Origin: Pseudomonadota bacterium | GTDB lineage: Bacteria; Myxococcota_A; UBA9042; GCA-2863065 | Reading direction: 5' to 3' | DNA: 50,381 bases | Assembly (NCBI GenBank): GCA_005776585.1 | Contig: SXOX01000020.1 | Location: forward strand, 1 to 50,381 | Shown here: piece after piece, positions 17,620 to 27,256 of the stretch | Layout of the letters: the number at the start of each line of letters is the position of its first letter | How positions within the stretch are numbered: position 1 is the first letter of the stretch | Translations under genes and position numbers: made by a program | Notes under the pieces: generated by a model | Told to the model about the DNA's origin: nothing | Database searches by the model: none | The model's input: the letters and a program-made list of their open reading frames with translations, nothing else

Positions 17620-18450
17620 ATGTCGAAGACCCAACCGAGCGACGTCGACCGCACCGCGCGTCCAGACGTCGAATTCACCACGGCGCCCGCCCGCTCCGTC
17701 CGGCGCGCGACGCTCTACGCGATGACCTATTCACCTTGGTCCGAGAAGGCCCGCTGGGCGCTCGATCACCATCGCGTTCCGTACGAGTACAAGCTCTATA
17801 CCCCCATGCTCGGCGAGCCCCTGCTCCGCCTGCGGGCGTTGCGCTCGCGCACCTGGCCCAAGCGCGTGACCGTGCCCGCGTTGCTGGCCGAGGGGAGCAT
17901 CCACCTCGACTCGCTGCAGATCGCGCTCTACGCCGAGCGCAACGGCTCCAACTTCAACCTCTTTCGCGACACGACGGCCGTCACGCGTTGGAACGATCTG
18001 AGCGAGCGCGCCTTGCAGGCCGCCCGAATCCTGTCCACCGCCCGCGCCTTGGCCGACCGCGAGGCGCAGGTCGAGTTCCTTCCGCCGTTCATCACAGGCG
18101 CGCTGCGCCCTAAGATGACGTGGCTCGCGCGCTTCGGGGCGCACTACTTGGAGCGCAAGTACCGATTCGACGCCTCCAAGCTCGACGCGGCCCGCGCCAC
18201 CTACCGCGAGGCGCTGCTTGCGTTGCGTCAGGGCCTCGCCGATGCGGGCGCTCCGTACCTGGTAGCCCATCGCCTCAGCTACGCGGACATGACGATGGCC
18301 GTCACGCTCCAGTTCGTGGTTCCGGTCAGCGACGACTTCATCCGCATCGGTCCGCTCCAGCGGCGCACGCTCACCGACCCGGAGCTGGCCGTCGAGTTTG
18401 CGGATCTGGTTGCATGGAGAGACGACTTGTATCAGAAGCATCGGCGATAG
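17620..18450 (+). CDS. Glutathione S-transferase-fold protein
   Basis: The gene encodes 276 residues from the ATG at 17620. After about 28 variable residues comes a thioredoxin-fold N-domain, with YAMTYSPWSEKARWALDHH at the position of the catalytic Ser/Cys-containing helix, a VTVPALLAEGSIHLDS strand-loop (cis-Pro VP and the substrate-binding Asp-Ser), and then an all-helical C-domain ending in a YADMTMAVTLQF helix (the GST C-cap position). Ser or Trp near the start of helix 1 replaces the more usual Cys-x-x-Cys. The substrate is unknown. It lies 27 bp behind the acyl-CoA dehydrogenase-like gene and is probably in the same transcript. Confidence 0.85.
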   Translation: MSKTQPSDVDRTARPDVEFTTAPARSVRRATLYAMTYSPWSEKARWALDHHRVPYEYKLYTPMLGEPLLRLRALRSRTWPKRVTVPALLAEGSIHLDSLQIALYAERNGSNFNLFRDTTAVTRWNDLSERALQAARILSTARALADREAQVEFLPPFITGALRPKMTWLARFGAHYLERKYRFDASKLDAARATYREALLALRQGLADAGAPYLVAHRLSYADMTMAVTLQFVVPVSDDFIRIGPLQRRTLTDPELAVEFADLVAWRDDLYQKHRR

Positions 18451-18512
18451 CGCCGGGGCGGTGCCAAGGCCGGTAGCCGCTCGCACGCGTCGAGATTCAT
18501 CAAGGGGAAGTC

Positions 18513-19472
18513 ATGCGCACGTTTGGAACCATCATCTTTGGGCTGCTCTTCATCGTCGCGTTCGCGGCGTTCACCGTCGCCAACTCGTTCGTGGGCTATC
18601 CCACGAGCACGAGCGCCATCGTGGATACGGCGAAGGAGGCGGACATGTACCACTTCGCGCTGGGTGCGATGGACGTCGGCATCCGTGAAGGCGTCCGCGA
18701 CTCGGGGGACACCGAGTTCGCCAAGCGCGTCGGCAAGGACCTCAAGGGCACGCTCGAGAAGGCGATCCCGGAGGATTGGTTCTACGACATGCTCGGCAAG
18801 GCCCACGCAGGCTTCGTCGCGTTCCTGGAGGGCGGCACCGACTCCGTCGAGATCGACCTCGCCAAGGCCAAGAAGACACTGCGTGAGGGCATGGAGGGCA
18901 TGGCCGACGCGCTCGCCAAGGAGGGCGTCATCCCGAGCGCCGACGAGGCCAAGGGCCGGCTGGACGGCTACCTCAAGGACATCCCGGACAAGACCACGCT
19001 CACGGGACTCATCTCCAAGGCCGGCGGAAAGTCCAGCGATATCAAGGAGCTCAACGAGTCGGCCCAGATGAAGGACTTTCAGAAGGGCATGGGCACCGTC
19101 AAGACGGGTCGCATGGTCGGCGGCGTCATCGTGCTCGTGCTACTCGCCATCATCGCGCTCATCGCCATGAAGACGACCAAGCGCCTGCTGGTCTCCGTCG
19201 GCGTGGTGCTGCTCATCGCCGGCGGCGTGACCCTCGCTGGTACGGGCGCCCTGGCGGGCTTCCTTGAGAAGGAGGTCAAGTCGGATCTGGCCGGCAAGAG
19301 CGGCAAGGGCAAGTCGGAGCGCGAGAAGTTCGTCAACGACGGCATGGAGAAGCTCGCGACGGTCGTCGTCAACAAGGCGACCAAGCGCGGCAACCCCGTG
19401 GCGGGCGCGGCGGCAGGCATCGGCCTGCTCATGCTGATTGGCGGGATCGTCGTGAAGAAGAAGGAAGCCTAG
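18513..19472 (+). CDS. Uncharacterised membrane protein with four predicted transmembrane segments
   Basis: The gene encodes 319 residues from the ATG at 18513, preceded by a good ribosome site (AGGGGAAG). Hydrophobic segments lie at about residues 5-27, 204-222, 227-250 and 297-314. The long region between the first two (28-200) is charged and helical, with a run of Lys/Glu-rich segments, and would face one side of the membrane. A lysine tail (VVKKKEA) ends the protein. I do not recognise the family. It converges on the small exported protein gene with a 3-bp gap, leaving no room for a hairpin terminator. Confidence 0.8.
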   Translation: MRTFGTIIFGLLFIVAFAAFTVANSFVGYPTSTSAIVDTAKEADMYHFALGAMDVGIREGVRDSGDTEFAKRVGKDLKGTLEKAIPEDWFYDMLGKAHAGFVAFLEGGTDSVEIDLAKAKKTLREGMEGMADALAKEGVIPSADEAKGRLDGYLKDIPDKTTLTGLISKAGGKSSDIKELNESAQMKDFQKGMGTVKTGRMVGGVIVLVLLAIIALIAMKTTKRLLVSVGVVLLIAGGVTLAGTGALAGFLEKEVKSDLAGKSGKGKSEREKFVNDGMEKLATVVVNKATKRGNPVAGAAAGIGLLMLIGGIVVKKKEA

Positions 19473-19475
19473 TCC

Positions 19476-19910
19476 CTAGAGCGAGCTGGTCTGGATCTTC
19501 CAGCCGTCGCCGTCCTTCTTCAGCGTGACAGGCACCGGCATCCGGTCCTTGTTCTTCTGGTCCTTCACGAAGATCTTCAGGTACTTGTCCTCGGGCACCC
19601 GCCGCGAGATGACGTACGTGATCGGGCTCTCCGAGACCAGGTACCACTTCACTTGGTTCGTGAAGCGCTTCCACTCGTAGGCCTTGCGCTGGTTGCGCTG
19701 GTCGGTCGTCTCCTTGTGCTCCGGATGGATGGTCTCCAAGTAGGCGTCGAAGTCGTTCTTGAGCGCGGCCTTGAAAGCGGCCTCGATGGTGGCCTCCGCT
19801 GAGCCGGCCTTTGGGCTCTTGATGGTCTCGTCCGCCGCCTGGGCGGTCTGGGCGAGGAGGGCGAGCGTGAGCGCGACGAGCGCGACGAGCATCTTCGGGT
19901 GGCGGTTCAT
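19476..19910 (-). CDS. Small exported protein, NTF2-like or DUF4878-like
   Basis: The gene encodes 144 residues. A clear signal peptide (basic start, LVALVALTLALLAQTAQA) is likely cleaved after Ala25. The mature part starts with an amphipathic helix (EATIEAAFKAALKNDFDAYL), continues through a basic segment (KRFTNQVKWYLV) and beta strands, and ends in VTLKKDGDGWKIQTSSL. The helix-then-sheet order and the GDGWKI ending resemble lumazine-binding/SnoaL-like folds of DUF4878 type. No catalytic residues can be named. It is divergent from the S9 peptidase gene, with 160 bp between the two starts. Confidence 0.8.
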   Translation of the reverse strand: MNRHPKMLVALVALTLALLAQTAQAADETIKSPKAGSAEATIEAAFKAALKNDFDAYLETIHPEHKETTDQRNQRKAYEWKRFTNQVKWYLVSESPITYVISRRVPEDKYLKIFVKDQKNKDRMPVPVTLKKDGDGWKIQTSSL

Positions 19911-20070
19911 GGCGTTGGTTCTCCTGTGCGTGGCGAAAGTTCGGGCCGGAAGGTACTCCGCGCCTCACGAGTGAACAAGGCACGGCGGCGGCTCATTTCG
20001 ACGGAGGAGCCGACCGGAGATTCACCCCAGGCCATTGACGCGACCATCGAGTCGCGAATACTGCGCCGCC

Positions 20071-22137
20071 ATGAAGCTCGCCCGCCCGTGTTTGTGTGCC
20101 GCTGTCCTTTGTTTCGTCGCGTTCCAGGCCCACGCCAAAGGCCTGACCGTCGACACCATGCTCGGGATGCAGCGCGTCGGGGAGCCCGACGTGTCGCCGG
20201 ACGGCAAGCGCGTCGCGTTCGTCGTTCGCGACACGGACGTCGCCGCCAACCGCGGCCGGACCGACGTGTGGCTCATCGGCATCGATGGCAAGGGTCTGCG
20301 GCGCCTCACCACGCACGCCGAGAACGACAGCTCTCCGCGCTGGTCCCCCGACGGCCGCTGGGTCTACTTTCTCTCGTCGCGAACAGGCAGCGCGCAAGTC
20401 TGGCGCATCGCGGTCGCCGGCGGTGAGGCCGACCAAGTCACGCGCGTCCCCAACGATGTCAACGGGTTCCTGGTCTTCCCCGATGGTCCTGCTGCTCCCC
20501 GTCTGGTCCTCGCCATGGATGTCTGGCCCGACGCGAAGACGCTCGCGGAGTCGGCCGCGCGCGACGCGACCCAGGCCAAGTCCAAGGTCAAGGCTCGCGT
20601 CTACGACGAGCTGCTCTTCCGCCACTGGGACCAGTGGGAGGACGGGAAGTACGGCCACCTGTTCGTGTGGACCCCGCCCGAGCGCGGCGGCAAGGCCGAC
20701 GAGGCCGTGGACGTGACGCCCGGGCAGACGACCGACACGCCGACGCACCCCTTTGGCGGAATGGAGGAGGTCAGCATCGCGCCCGACGGCAAGACGCTCG
20801 CCTACATCGCCCGTGTCTCGGGCCACAAGAACGCCTGGAAGACGAACACCGACGTCTTCCTCGTCTCCACCGACGGCAAGTCCAAGCCCGTCAACGTCAC
20901 GGCCGACAGCCCGGGCTATGACCTCGGGCCGACGTTCTCGCCCGACGGCCGGTCGCTCGCCCTGCGTCGCATGAAGCGCGCCGGCTACGAGGCCGATCGG
21001 GAGCGCATCGCCATCGTTGATCTGGCCTCCCGGAAGACACGCATCGTGACCGAGGCCTGGGATCGCTCGGCCAACAGCCTCACCTGGACCGCCGACGGCA
21101 AGACGCTGCTCACGGAGGCCGACGACGTCGGCAACCACGCGCTCTTCTCGGTGGACGCGGCCACGGGCGCCGTGAAGACCCTCGTGGCCAAGGGCACCAA
21201 CAGCGGACCCAAGGTCGCTGGGGGCCGCGTCGTGTTCTCCCGCGACACGCTCAGCCAGCCCGCGGAGCTCTTCACATGCAAGCTCGACGGCTCCGACCTG
21301 CGACAGCTGACCCATGTCAATGACGCGCGCGTCAAGGCCATCACCTGGGGCGCCTACGAGCCGTTCACGTTCAAAGGCGCCAAGGGAGACACCGTCCACG
21401 GCTTTGTGATGAAGCCTGCCGGTCACGACGGAGGCAAGGCGCCCGTCGCGTTTCTCATCCACGGCGGTCCTCAGGGGAGCTTTGGCGACCAGTTCCACTA
21501 TCGGTGGAACCCGCAGATCTATGCCGGGCGCGGCTACGGCGTCATCTTCATCGACGTCCACGGCTCGACGGGCTACGGCCAGGCCTTTACCGACTCCATT
21601 CGCGGTGATTGGGGCGGCGCACCGTACGAGGACCTCATGCTCGGCCTGGACGCGGCTCTCGCGAAGTATCCCTGGCTCGACGGAACGCGGATGGCGGCGC
21701 TCGGGGCGTCCTACGGCGGCTTCATGATCAACTGGATCAACGGCAAGACCGACCGCTTCAAGGCGCTCGTCTGTCACGACGGCAACCTCGATGAGCGCAT
21801 GGCGTACTTCGATACCGAAGAGCTGTGGTTTCCCGAGTGGGACCATGGCGGCGTTCCATGGGAGAAGCCCGAGGGGTTCGTCAAGCACAACCCCATCGAC
21901 CACGTGAAGCACTGGAAGACGCCCACGCTGGTCATTCACGGCGCGCTCGACTTCCGCGTGGTGGACACGCAGGGCATGTCGACCTTCACGGCGCTCCGGA
22001 GGAAAGGCGTACCGGCGCGCTTTCTGCACTTCCCCGACGAGAACCACTGGGTGCTGAAGCCGCAGAACTCGAAGCTCTGGCACAGCGAAGTTCTCGGCTG
22101 GCTCGATCGGTGGACGAAGCCTTCGGCGCGCCAATGA
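20071..22137 (+). CDS. Exported S9 family serine peptidase (acylaminoacyl-/dipeptidyl-peptidase type)
   Basis: The gene encodes 688 residues. I chose the ATG at 20071 because it gives a clean signal peptide (MKLARPCLCAAVLCFVAFQAHA) cleaved after Ala22; an ATG 12 codons upstream would add polar residues. Residues 30-400 are PD40/WD40-like propeller strands (VSPDGKRVAFV, WSPDGRWVYFLSS, FSPDGRSLAL), the gating domain of S9 enzymes. The catalytic alpha/beta domain has the nucleophile in GASYGGF (Ser547), the acid in HGALDFRV (Asp627) and His659 in DENHWVLKP, plus the oxyanion-region HGGPQGSFGDQF. All triad residues are present. It cleaves short peptides, probably in the periplasm or outside the cell. 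Confidence 0.93.
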   Translation: MKLARPCLCAAVLCFVAFQAHAKGLTVDTMLGMQRVGEPDVSPDGKRVAFVVRDTDVAANRGRTDVWLIGIDGKGLRRLTTHAENDSSPRWSPDGRWVYFLSSRTGSAQVWRIAVAGGEADQVTRVPNDVNGFLVFPDGPAAPRLVLAMDVWPDAKTLAESAARDATQAKSKVKARVYDELLFRHWDQWEDGKYGHLFVWTPPERGGKADEAVDVTPGQTTDTPTHPFGGMEEVSIAPDGKTLAYIARVSGHKNAWKTNTDVFLVSTDGKSKPVNVTADSPGYDLGPTFSPDGRSLALRRMKRAGYEADRERIAIVDLASRKTRIVTEAWDRSANSLTWTADGKTLLTEADDVGNHALFSVDAATGAVKTLVAKGTNSGPKVAGGRVVFSRDTLSQPAELFTCKLDGSDLRQLTHVNDARVKAITWGAYEPFTFKGAKGDTVHGFVMKPAGHDGGKAPVAFLIHGGPQGSFGDQFHYRWNPQIYAGRGYGVIFIDVHGSTGYGQAFTDSIRGDWGGAPYEDLMLGLDAALAKYPWLDGTRMAALGASYGGFMINWINGKTDRFKALVCHDGNLDERMAYFDTEELWFPEWDHGGVPWEKPEGFVKHNPIDHVKHWKTPTLVIHGALDFRVVDTQGMSTFTALRRKGVPARFLHFPDENHWVLKPQNSKLWHSEVLGWLDRWTKPSARQ

Positions 22138-22180
22138 GCCCCATGCGCTGCGCCCGCCGGCGCCGCTGACGCGTGGGCAT

Positions 22181-23887
22181 CTACTTCGCAAGCCGCGCGT
22201 GGACGAGCCCGCCGAGGCGGCCATTCGGGAGCGGCAGGAAGCCCTCGACCCGCGTCGAGGTCACGACCCGCACGTCCTCGTGCCAGAGCGGGATGACGGG
22301 CAGATCGTCGGCAAGCAGCCGCTGCGCGTCGCGATAAAGCGGCGCGCGCTGCTCCGGGGTCATGAGCAGCTGACCGAGCTCAAGGCGACAGTCGACGAGA
22401 GGATTTGCATACGACGTACGGTTGGCCGAGCCCAGGGCCGGCTCGACGCCAAACGCGCGCTGCACCGCGATGCGCGTGCCCTGCGCCAGCGCGTGCCCGG
22501 CGTAGCCCCGGCACAGGGGGTCCTGGGCGACGAAGTCGTCGAGCGCGCCGGGCGTGAGATACCGCCGGTCGGCCGTGGCGTAGGCCGATCCACTCGCGGC
22601 CGGTGTCTTCGTCGGCGTCGCCAGGCCGTGGAACATCCAGCGGAGCATGTCCGGCTCCATCGGCTCCGGCAGGTCGAGCACGAACGCGTCGAAGCGGCCG
22701 GCCTTGACGTCGGCGAAGAAGGTCGAGAACTCGAAGGTCCGAACGCGCGCATCGACGCCCACGGCCTTCCACGCGGTCGCGATGGCCCGCGCGACGGTGC
22801 GTCGAAAGCGGTTGGTCGAGATCTTGATCGTGAGCTGGAGCGGCCGGGTCGGCCCGTAGCCCGCCTCGGCGAGGAGCGCGCGCGCGCGGTCGGGATCGTG
22901 GGGGTATGTCGCCACCTCCGGCGCGTGGGCCCAGTGCAGGGGCGAGAGCATGCCCGTCGCGAGCCGCGCTTTGCCGCCGAAGAGTGCTCCGATCAGCTGC
23001 TCTCGCGGCAGGGCGTAGGCGAGCGCTTGCCGCACGCGTCGCTCGGCCAGCGCCGGATTCCGCAGGTTGAGCGCGAGGTAGGTGAACGCGATGCTGGGCG
23101 CGGTCTCGAGCTTGAGCCCGGGCTGCGCCTCGATGACCGACGACAACACCGGCGAGGCCCCGTTGACCATGAGATCGGCGCCGCCGCCGAGCAGCGTCAA
23201 TAGGCGCGTGCCCTCGTCGCGCAGCGTCCGCAGCTCCACGTGGCGCACCTTAGGGCGTTCGCGCTTCGGGACCGTGCGCGCCGCCTCCAGGTCGATGCGG
23301 CGCTCGCCATCGCGGCCGACGAAGCGGAACGGGCCCGAGCCGACGTAGCCGTCCGGGGCAGGAAACCGACCGCCGTTGGGCTCCAGCACATGCTTGGGAA
23401 CGATACCGAGAACCAAGTCCGTCAAAAACGTCGCATACGGCTCCACGAGCCGAAACCGGATCGTGCGCGCATCGACCGCCTCGACGGCTCGAAGGTGCGC
23501 CGCGTAGGGCTCTCGAAATGGCGAACCGAGCGTGGGATCCATCACGCTCTGAAATGTGTAGACGACGTCATCTGCCGTGACCGGGCGGCCGTCGTGCCAA
23601 TGCCGCTTGGGCTTGAGCACGACGGTCACGATCGCCGGATCCGCGGGGTCGGTCTCCCAGCGCTCGGCGAGCTCACCTTCCGGCGTGACGCTGGGGTTGT
23701 CGAGCGTGACGAGCGACGAAAACACGAGGCGCGAGACCCGCATCGTGACGGCTTCGGTGGCGAAGCGGGGATCGAGATCCTTGGGCACCTCGTCGAGCAG
23801 CACCACGAGCCGGTCGCTCCGCGCGGCGGGCGGCTCGGACTCGTGCGAGCACGCGGCCAGGAGCAGGGCCAGCCCGAGCCACCTCAC
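22181..23887 (-). CDS. Solute-binding lipoprotein, family 5 (peptide or nickel ABC-transporter type)
   Basis: The gene encodes 568 residues from a GTG at 23887. The lipobox is LAAC with Cys13. The body follows the family 5 (OppA/DppA-type) extracellular binding-protein plan: an early KDLDPRFATEA strand, VTPEGELAERWE, the hallmark HWHDGRPVTADDVVYTFQSVMDP, GSGPFRF, LALNLRNPALAERRVRQAL and a late DDLPVIPLWH motif. It starts 3 bp after the acylase stop and belongs to the same operon. No permease or ATPase genes are nearby, so it must work with a transporter encoded elsewhere or act alone. Binding of peptides is the default guess; the acylase neighbour makes an amidated or acylated ligand possible. 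Confidence 0.9.
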   Translation of the reverse strand: MRWLGLALLLAACSHESEPPAARSDRLVVLLDEVPKDLDPRFATEAVTMRVSRLVFSSLVTLDNPSVTPEGELAERWETDPADPAIVTVVLKPKRHWHDGRPVTADDVVYTFQSVMDPTLGSPFREPYAAHLRAVEAVDARTIRFRLVEPYATFLTDLVLGIVPKHVLEPNGGRFPAPDGYVGSGPFRFVGRDGERRIDLEAARTVPKRERPKVRHVELRTLRDEGTRLLTLLGGGADLMVNGASPVLSSVIEAQPGLKLETAPSIAFTYLALNLRNPALAERRVRQALAYALPREQLIGALFGGKARLATGMLSPLHWAHAPEVATYPHDPDRARALLAEAGYGPTRPLQLTIKISTNRFRRTVARAIATAWKAVGVDARVRTFEFSTFFADVKAGRFDAFVLDLPEPMEPDMLRWMFHGLATPTKTPAASGSAYATADRRYLTPGALDDFVAQDPLCRGYAGHALAQGTRIAVQRAFGVEPALGSANRTSYANPLVDCRLELGQLLMTPEQRAPLYRDAQRLLADDLPVIPLWHEDVRVVTSTRVEGFLPLPNGRLGGLVHARLAK

Positions 23888-23890
23888 GGG

Positions 23891-26800
23891 CTACTTGAGC
23901 GCGGACGGAGGCGCCAGATCCCGGATGAACTCCTTCTTGGCGAGGACCTCGGCGACCGTGTTGGCCACAAGCGGCGCCTCGTTCTTCCACCACTTGTCCA
24001 TCTCGTCGCGGTAGTGCGGGCTCGACGCGTTCTCGTCCTGGCCGCCGGGGATGACGCCCCGATATGTGATGGCGTCGGTCATCTCGTACACGTTGCGGAT
24101 CGCGGGGCCGTGCGCGTAGGTGAACAGGAAGTTGTTCACGCCGGGATGCGAGGCGTCCACACTGTAGTTGTCCCCCGGCCGTGGGAAGCCGCTGGCGTAC
24201 TTCGGGTCCTGGCTGGACGGGACATCGTTCACGCCGCCGGGCAGGTTGTGCTTGAGCGTGACCGTGTGAAGCGCGCCCCAACGCCACTGCTTCCAGTCCG
24301 TCGTGCCAAAGCCGCCGCTGACCTTGGGCCCGACCTTGGCCGGATCCGACAGGAACGCCAGCGCCTCGACGAGCGCGGCGCGCAGCACGTCCTTCTTCGT
24401 CTCGGTGACGTCCTTGGTGCTCACATCGTCCCAGAGGCGGCTCTGCTCACTGACGGGGTTATAGGTGACCATCGCCGAGGGCGTCTCGATCATCTGGAGC
24501 AGCGTCATGACGCGCACGCGGTCGTTGGTGGGCTCGAGCTCGTCGCCGACCGCGCGCTTGGCCAGTGCCACGAGCCATGCGTTGAACACCGACGTCGCGA
24601 TGCTGTCGGAGGCCTTGACCGAGGCCTCGGGCTCATCGACGCCCGACTCCGCCTCGAGCGTCCAGTCCGCCACGACCTGCCGCAGCGACTTGACGGCGTC
24701 CTTTGACAGCGCGACGGTGCCCGGCCACGGATCGGTCGCGATCAGCGCGTCGAAGGCCTCGAGCAACGTGGGCCGCAGCCGATTGCCCACGTTCGAGCGG
24801 TGATCGTTCTGGATGGCCGCCATCATCTCGGGGTCGAGCTTCTTGCCGCCGTCGATGGCCGCCTTGATGCGCTGCGTGATGCGCGCCTCGCGGAAGCCGA
24901 TGTCCCACGTGTAGCCGATGTACGGCGTGTCATTCAGCGGATCCTCATCAAAGGAGACGCCAATCGGGTCGGCGTTCGCTGTGATGAGGTAGCCCTGGTC
25001 CGGGTTCACCGACTGCGGCAGGTCCTTACGGTCCACCCAGCCGTCCCAGTCCTGGGCGCCGTCGCCCGGCATGGGGAGCCACGGCGGATACTGGACCTTG
25101 CCTCCGGTCATGTGCTTGCGCTTGGGCATCTTGTGCGACGGGTACCACGCGATGGTCCCGGCCTTGTCTGCGTAGATCCAATTCTGGGAGCCTACGTCGA
25201 ACCACTCGAGCGCGGCCTTGAAGTCGTCGACCGACTTCATCGTGTTGAGGCGGTAGACGGCCGATAGCTCGGTCGTGGGCTCGAAGCCCGGCCACTGCCA
25301 CGACATCATGAGCGCCTTGCCCTCCTTGTCCTTGCCTAGGCTCCACGGAACCACGGGCCCATGGTGCGGCACCTCCATGATCGTGAGCGTGAGCTTGCAC
25401 TTGAAGAGCTTGGGATCCGGATTTTCTTCGGCCTTGGGCGACAGGTTGACGATGTAGTCAGTCACGACCGAGTCGCAGGCCTTCTCGCCGGGCTTGGTGT
25501 ACTCGAAGACCTCCGTGCGCTCGATGACCGGCACGTCCTTGCCGTTGTGCTTGACCGTCTTCTTGACCGGGTCGAAGTCCTCGACGTAGAGGTCCGTCAC
25601 GTCCCCGTAGAACACCGTCGCACCCCACGACGCGGTGGCGTTGTGCCCGAGCACGATGCCGGGCGCGCCCGAGAAGTTGACCCCATTGACGTCGTAGTCT
25701 CCGCCCGCGGGCACCGTGGAGAGGTGAAAGCGCGCGAAGATGGCCGGGTTGCGCAGCGAGAGGTGCGTGTCGTTCGCCAGGATCGGTCGACCGGAGGCCG
25801 TGTGCTTGCCCGAGACGACCCAGTTGTTGCTACCGAAGTCTCCCGCGCCCGCGACGAGATGATGGGGGATTTCGCGCATCTCGGCGAAGTTCTTGCTCAC
25901 CGAGGCGAGCCAGCTGGGCTCGAAGCGCTGGTAGTACGTGAAGTTCACGGCGTCCAGCGTGTCCGAGGGCACCGGAGCGGCCCCCGGCTTGGTGGCCTTC
26001 TGAAGCGTGGCGACCTTGACCGCCGGTCCAAACTTGAGCGCGTCCTTCTCGATGCCCTCGAGTGGCGTGCCGTCGAACTTGGCCTTGAGGGACGTCATCG
26101 CGTTGAGCAGGTCGTCCTCGGCCCAGATACCGCCGAACGAGAGCTCCCAGGTCTGGAGGCGCACGACGGTCATCGTGTCCGTGGGCGTCCAGTCTGGGAA
26201 CGTGAGCTTGAACACGACGGCCTCGGGCGGCTTGGGCAGCGTCCCCGCGTTCACTTTGGCGATGACCTGATTGGCGCCCGCGCAGAAGGCCTCGATGAGC
26301 TTGTAGAGCTCGGGATCCTTGGTCTTGGTCAGCTCCGCCATCTTCTCGGCCGTCGAGCGCAGCTTGAGCGTCCGCAGGTAGATGTCCCCGCGGAGCGAGC
26401 CCGAGCCGAGCAGCTCCGCGAGCCGCCCGGAGGCCGCCATGCGCAGCGTGTGCATCTGGAACAGCCGCGACCGCGCCGCGACGTAGCCCTGCGCGACCGC
26501 CAGGTCGTGGGCCGACTTCCCGTAGATGTGCGGCGTCCCGCGATCGTCGGTCACGATGCGGACGGGAGCCTCGAGGCCCTCGATGACCACGAGGTCGTCG
26601 GCCGCCGAGTCCTTGCCGGGAAACCAGTCCGGGACGATGAGCGTCTTGGTCGGCGTCGCGTCGGCGTCGGTGAGGGCGTCCGACACCACGCCATCGGGTG
26701 GCGTGCCGGGATCCGACACCGGCCCCGGATCCTTGGGCGCGCCGGGATCGGTCGGTGCCACGGCGTCGCCCGTTCCCGTCGTATCGAGCTGGGCGATCTC

Positions 26801-26902
26801 AGCGGCGCCCGTGTCGTTCGGCGTGCCGATGGGCACCGTGTCCGCCGTCTCCTGGCACGCGACCGCGACCATCGCCACAAGGGGGAACATCAATCGCTTC
26901 AT
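23891..26902 (-). CDS. Penicillin-acylase-family lipoprotein (Ntn hydrolase)
   Basis: The gene encodes 1,003 residues. The signal sequence ends at VAVAC (Cys16), followed by a long Asp/Pro/Thr-rich linker (to about residue 95). The alpha-chain region has VRIVTDDRGTPHIYG and a YVAARSRLFQMHTLR helix. The autoprocessing site is GSNNWVV, with Ser358 as the expected N-terminal nucleophile of the beta chain, followed by LANDTHL, PGIVLGHN and WGAT, all typical family motifs. Members hydrolyse amide bonds of beta-lactams, acyl-homoserine lactones or other N-acyl compounds. At about 1,000 residues it is longer than most, mainly through the linker. Its ATG overlaps the zinc-ribbon gene stop by 4 bp, and the solute-binding gene follows at 3 bp. 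Confidence 0.92.
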   Translation of the reverse strand: MKRLMFPLVAMVAVACQETADTVPIGTPNDTGAAEIAQLDTTGTGDAVAPTDPGAPKDPGPVSDPGTPPDGVVSDALTDADATPTKTLIVPDWFPGKDSAADDLVVIEGLEAPVRIVTDDRGTPHIYGKSAHDLAVAQGYVAARSRLFQMHTLRMAASGRLAELLGSGSLRGDIYLRTLKLRSTAEKMAELTKTKDPELYKLIEAFCAGANQVIAKVNAGTLPKPPEAVVFKLTFPDWTPTDTMTVVRLQTWELSFGGIWAEDDLLNAMTSLKAKFDGTPLEGIEKDALKFGPAVKVATLQKATKPGAAPVPSDTLDAVNFTYYQRFEPSWLASVSKNFAEMREIPHHLVAGAGDFGSNNWVVSGKHTASGRPILANDTHLSLRNPAIFARFHLSTVPAGGDYDVNGVNFSGAPGIVLGHNATASWGATVFYGDVTDLYVEDFDPVKKTVKHNGKDVPVIERTEVFEYTKPGEKACDSVVTDYIVNLSPKAEENPDPKLFKCKLTLTIMEVPHHGPVVPWSLGKDKEGKALMMSWQWPGFEPTTELSAVYRLNTMKSVDDFKAALEWFDVGSQNWIYADKAGTIAWYPSHKMPKRKHMTGGKVQYPPWLPMPGDGAQDWDGWVDRKDLPQSVNPDQGYLITANADPIGVSFDEDPLNDTPYIGYTWDIGFREARITQRIKAAIDGGKKLDPEMMAAIQNDHRSNVGNRLRPTLLEAFDALIATDPWPGTVALSKDAVKSLRQVVADWTLEAESGVDEPEASVKASDSIATSVFNAWLVALAKRAVGDELEPTNDRVRVMTLLQMIETPSAMVTYNPVSEQSRLWDDVSTKDVTETKKDVLRAALVEALAFLSDPAKVGPKVSGGFGTTDWKQWRWGALHTVTLKHNLPGGVNDVPSSQDPKYASGFPRPGDNYSVDASHPGVNNFLFTYAHGPAIRNVYEMTDAITYRGVIPGGQDENASSPHYRDEMDKWWKNEAPLVANTVAEVLAKKEFIRDLAPPSALK

Positions 26903-27129
26903 AGTGACCTCTCAGGATCCAGGGTGAACGTGACGTGGCCGAGCTCGCAGCCAAGCGACACGACGTGCAGGGCGTTGGCGGGCGTGGCGGTGACCTCGAG
27001 CCGGCTGCCATGCCGTGGAACATCGGTCGAGGCCAGCAGCGCGTGGGTCCCGAGCGGGCGGAGCGCGCCGCCGCAATGAGGACACCGCAGGGCCTCGACG
27101 GTCGATGACGAATGCGAAGGGCTTGCCAT
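26899..27129 (-). CDS. Small zinc-ribbon-like protein
   Basis: The gene encodes 76 residues from the ATG at 27129. One CPHCGG knuckle sits near residues 16-21 and a single later Cys (GCELGH) may complete a metal site with the His. The rest is beta-strand-like (LEVTATPANALHVVSLG). The stop overlaps the acylase ATG (ATGA), so the gene is the first of a three-gene operon with acylase and solute-binding protein. The role is unknown; a small adaptor or regulator is possible. It diverges from the Cys-rich protein gene with 127 bp between the starts. Confidence 0.7.
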   Translation of the reverse strand: MASPSHSSSTVEALRCPHCGGALRPLGTHALLASTDVPRHGSRLEVTATPANALHVVSLGCELGHVTFTLDPERSL

Positions 27130-27256
27130 ACGCGGCGCAACCTAGCCAACGGGACCCGCGACCGCAAGTCGGCGCCGCCATCTCCGCACCGGCCGCGTTG
27201 AAGCAATCGCCCACGCGCCCGTTGCCAATCGCGCGGTGGCCGGGTAGGTTCCGCGC

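Noticed and set aside
19993..22224. Minus-strand open frame of 743 codons over the S9 peptidase gene
   Set aside because: The peptidase on the other strand has a full triad and signal peptide; the antisense frame has biased composition and no recognisable domain.
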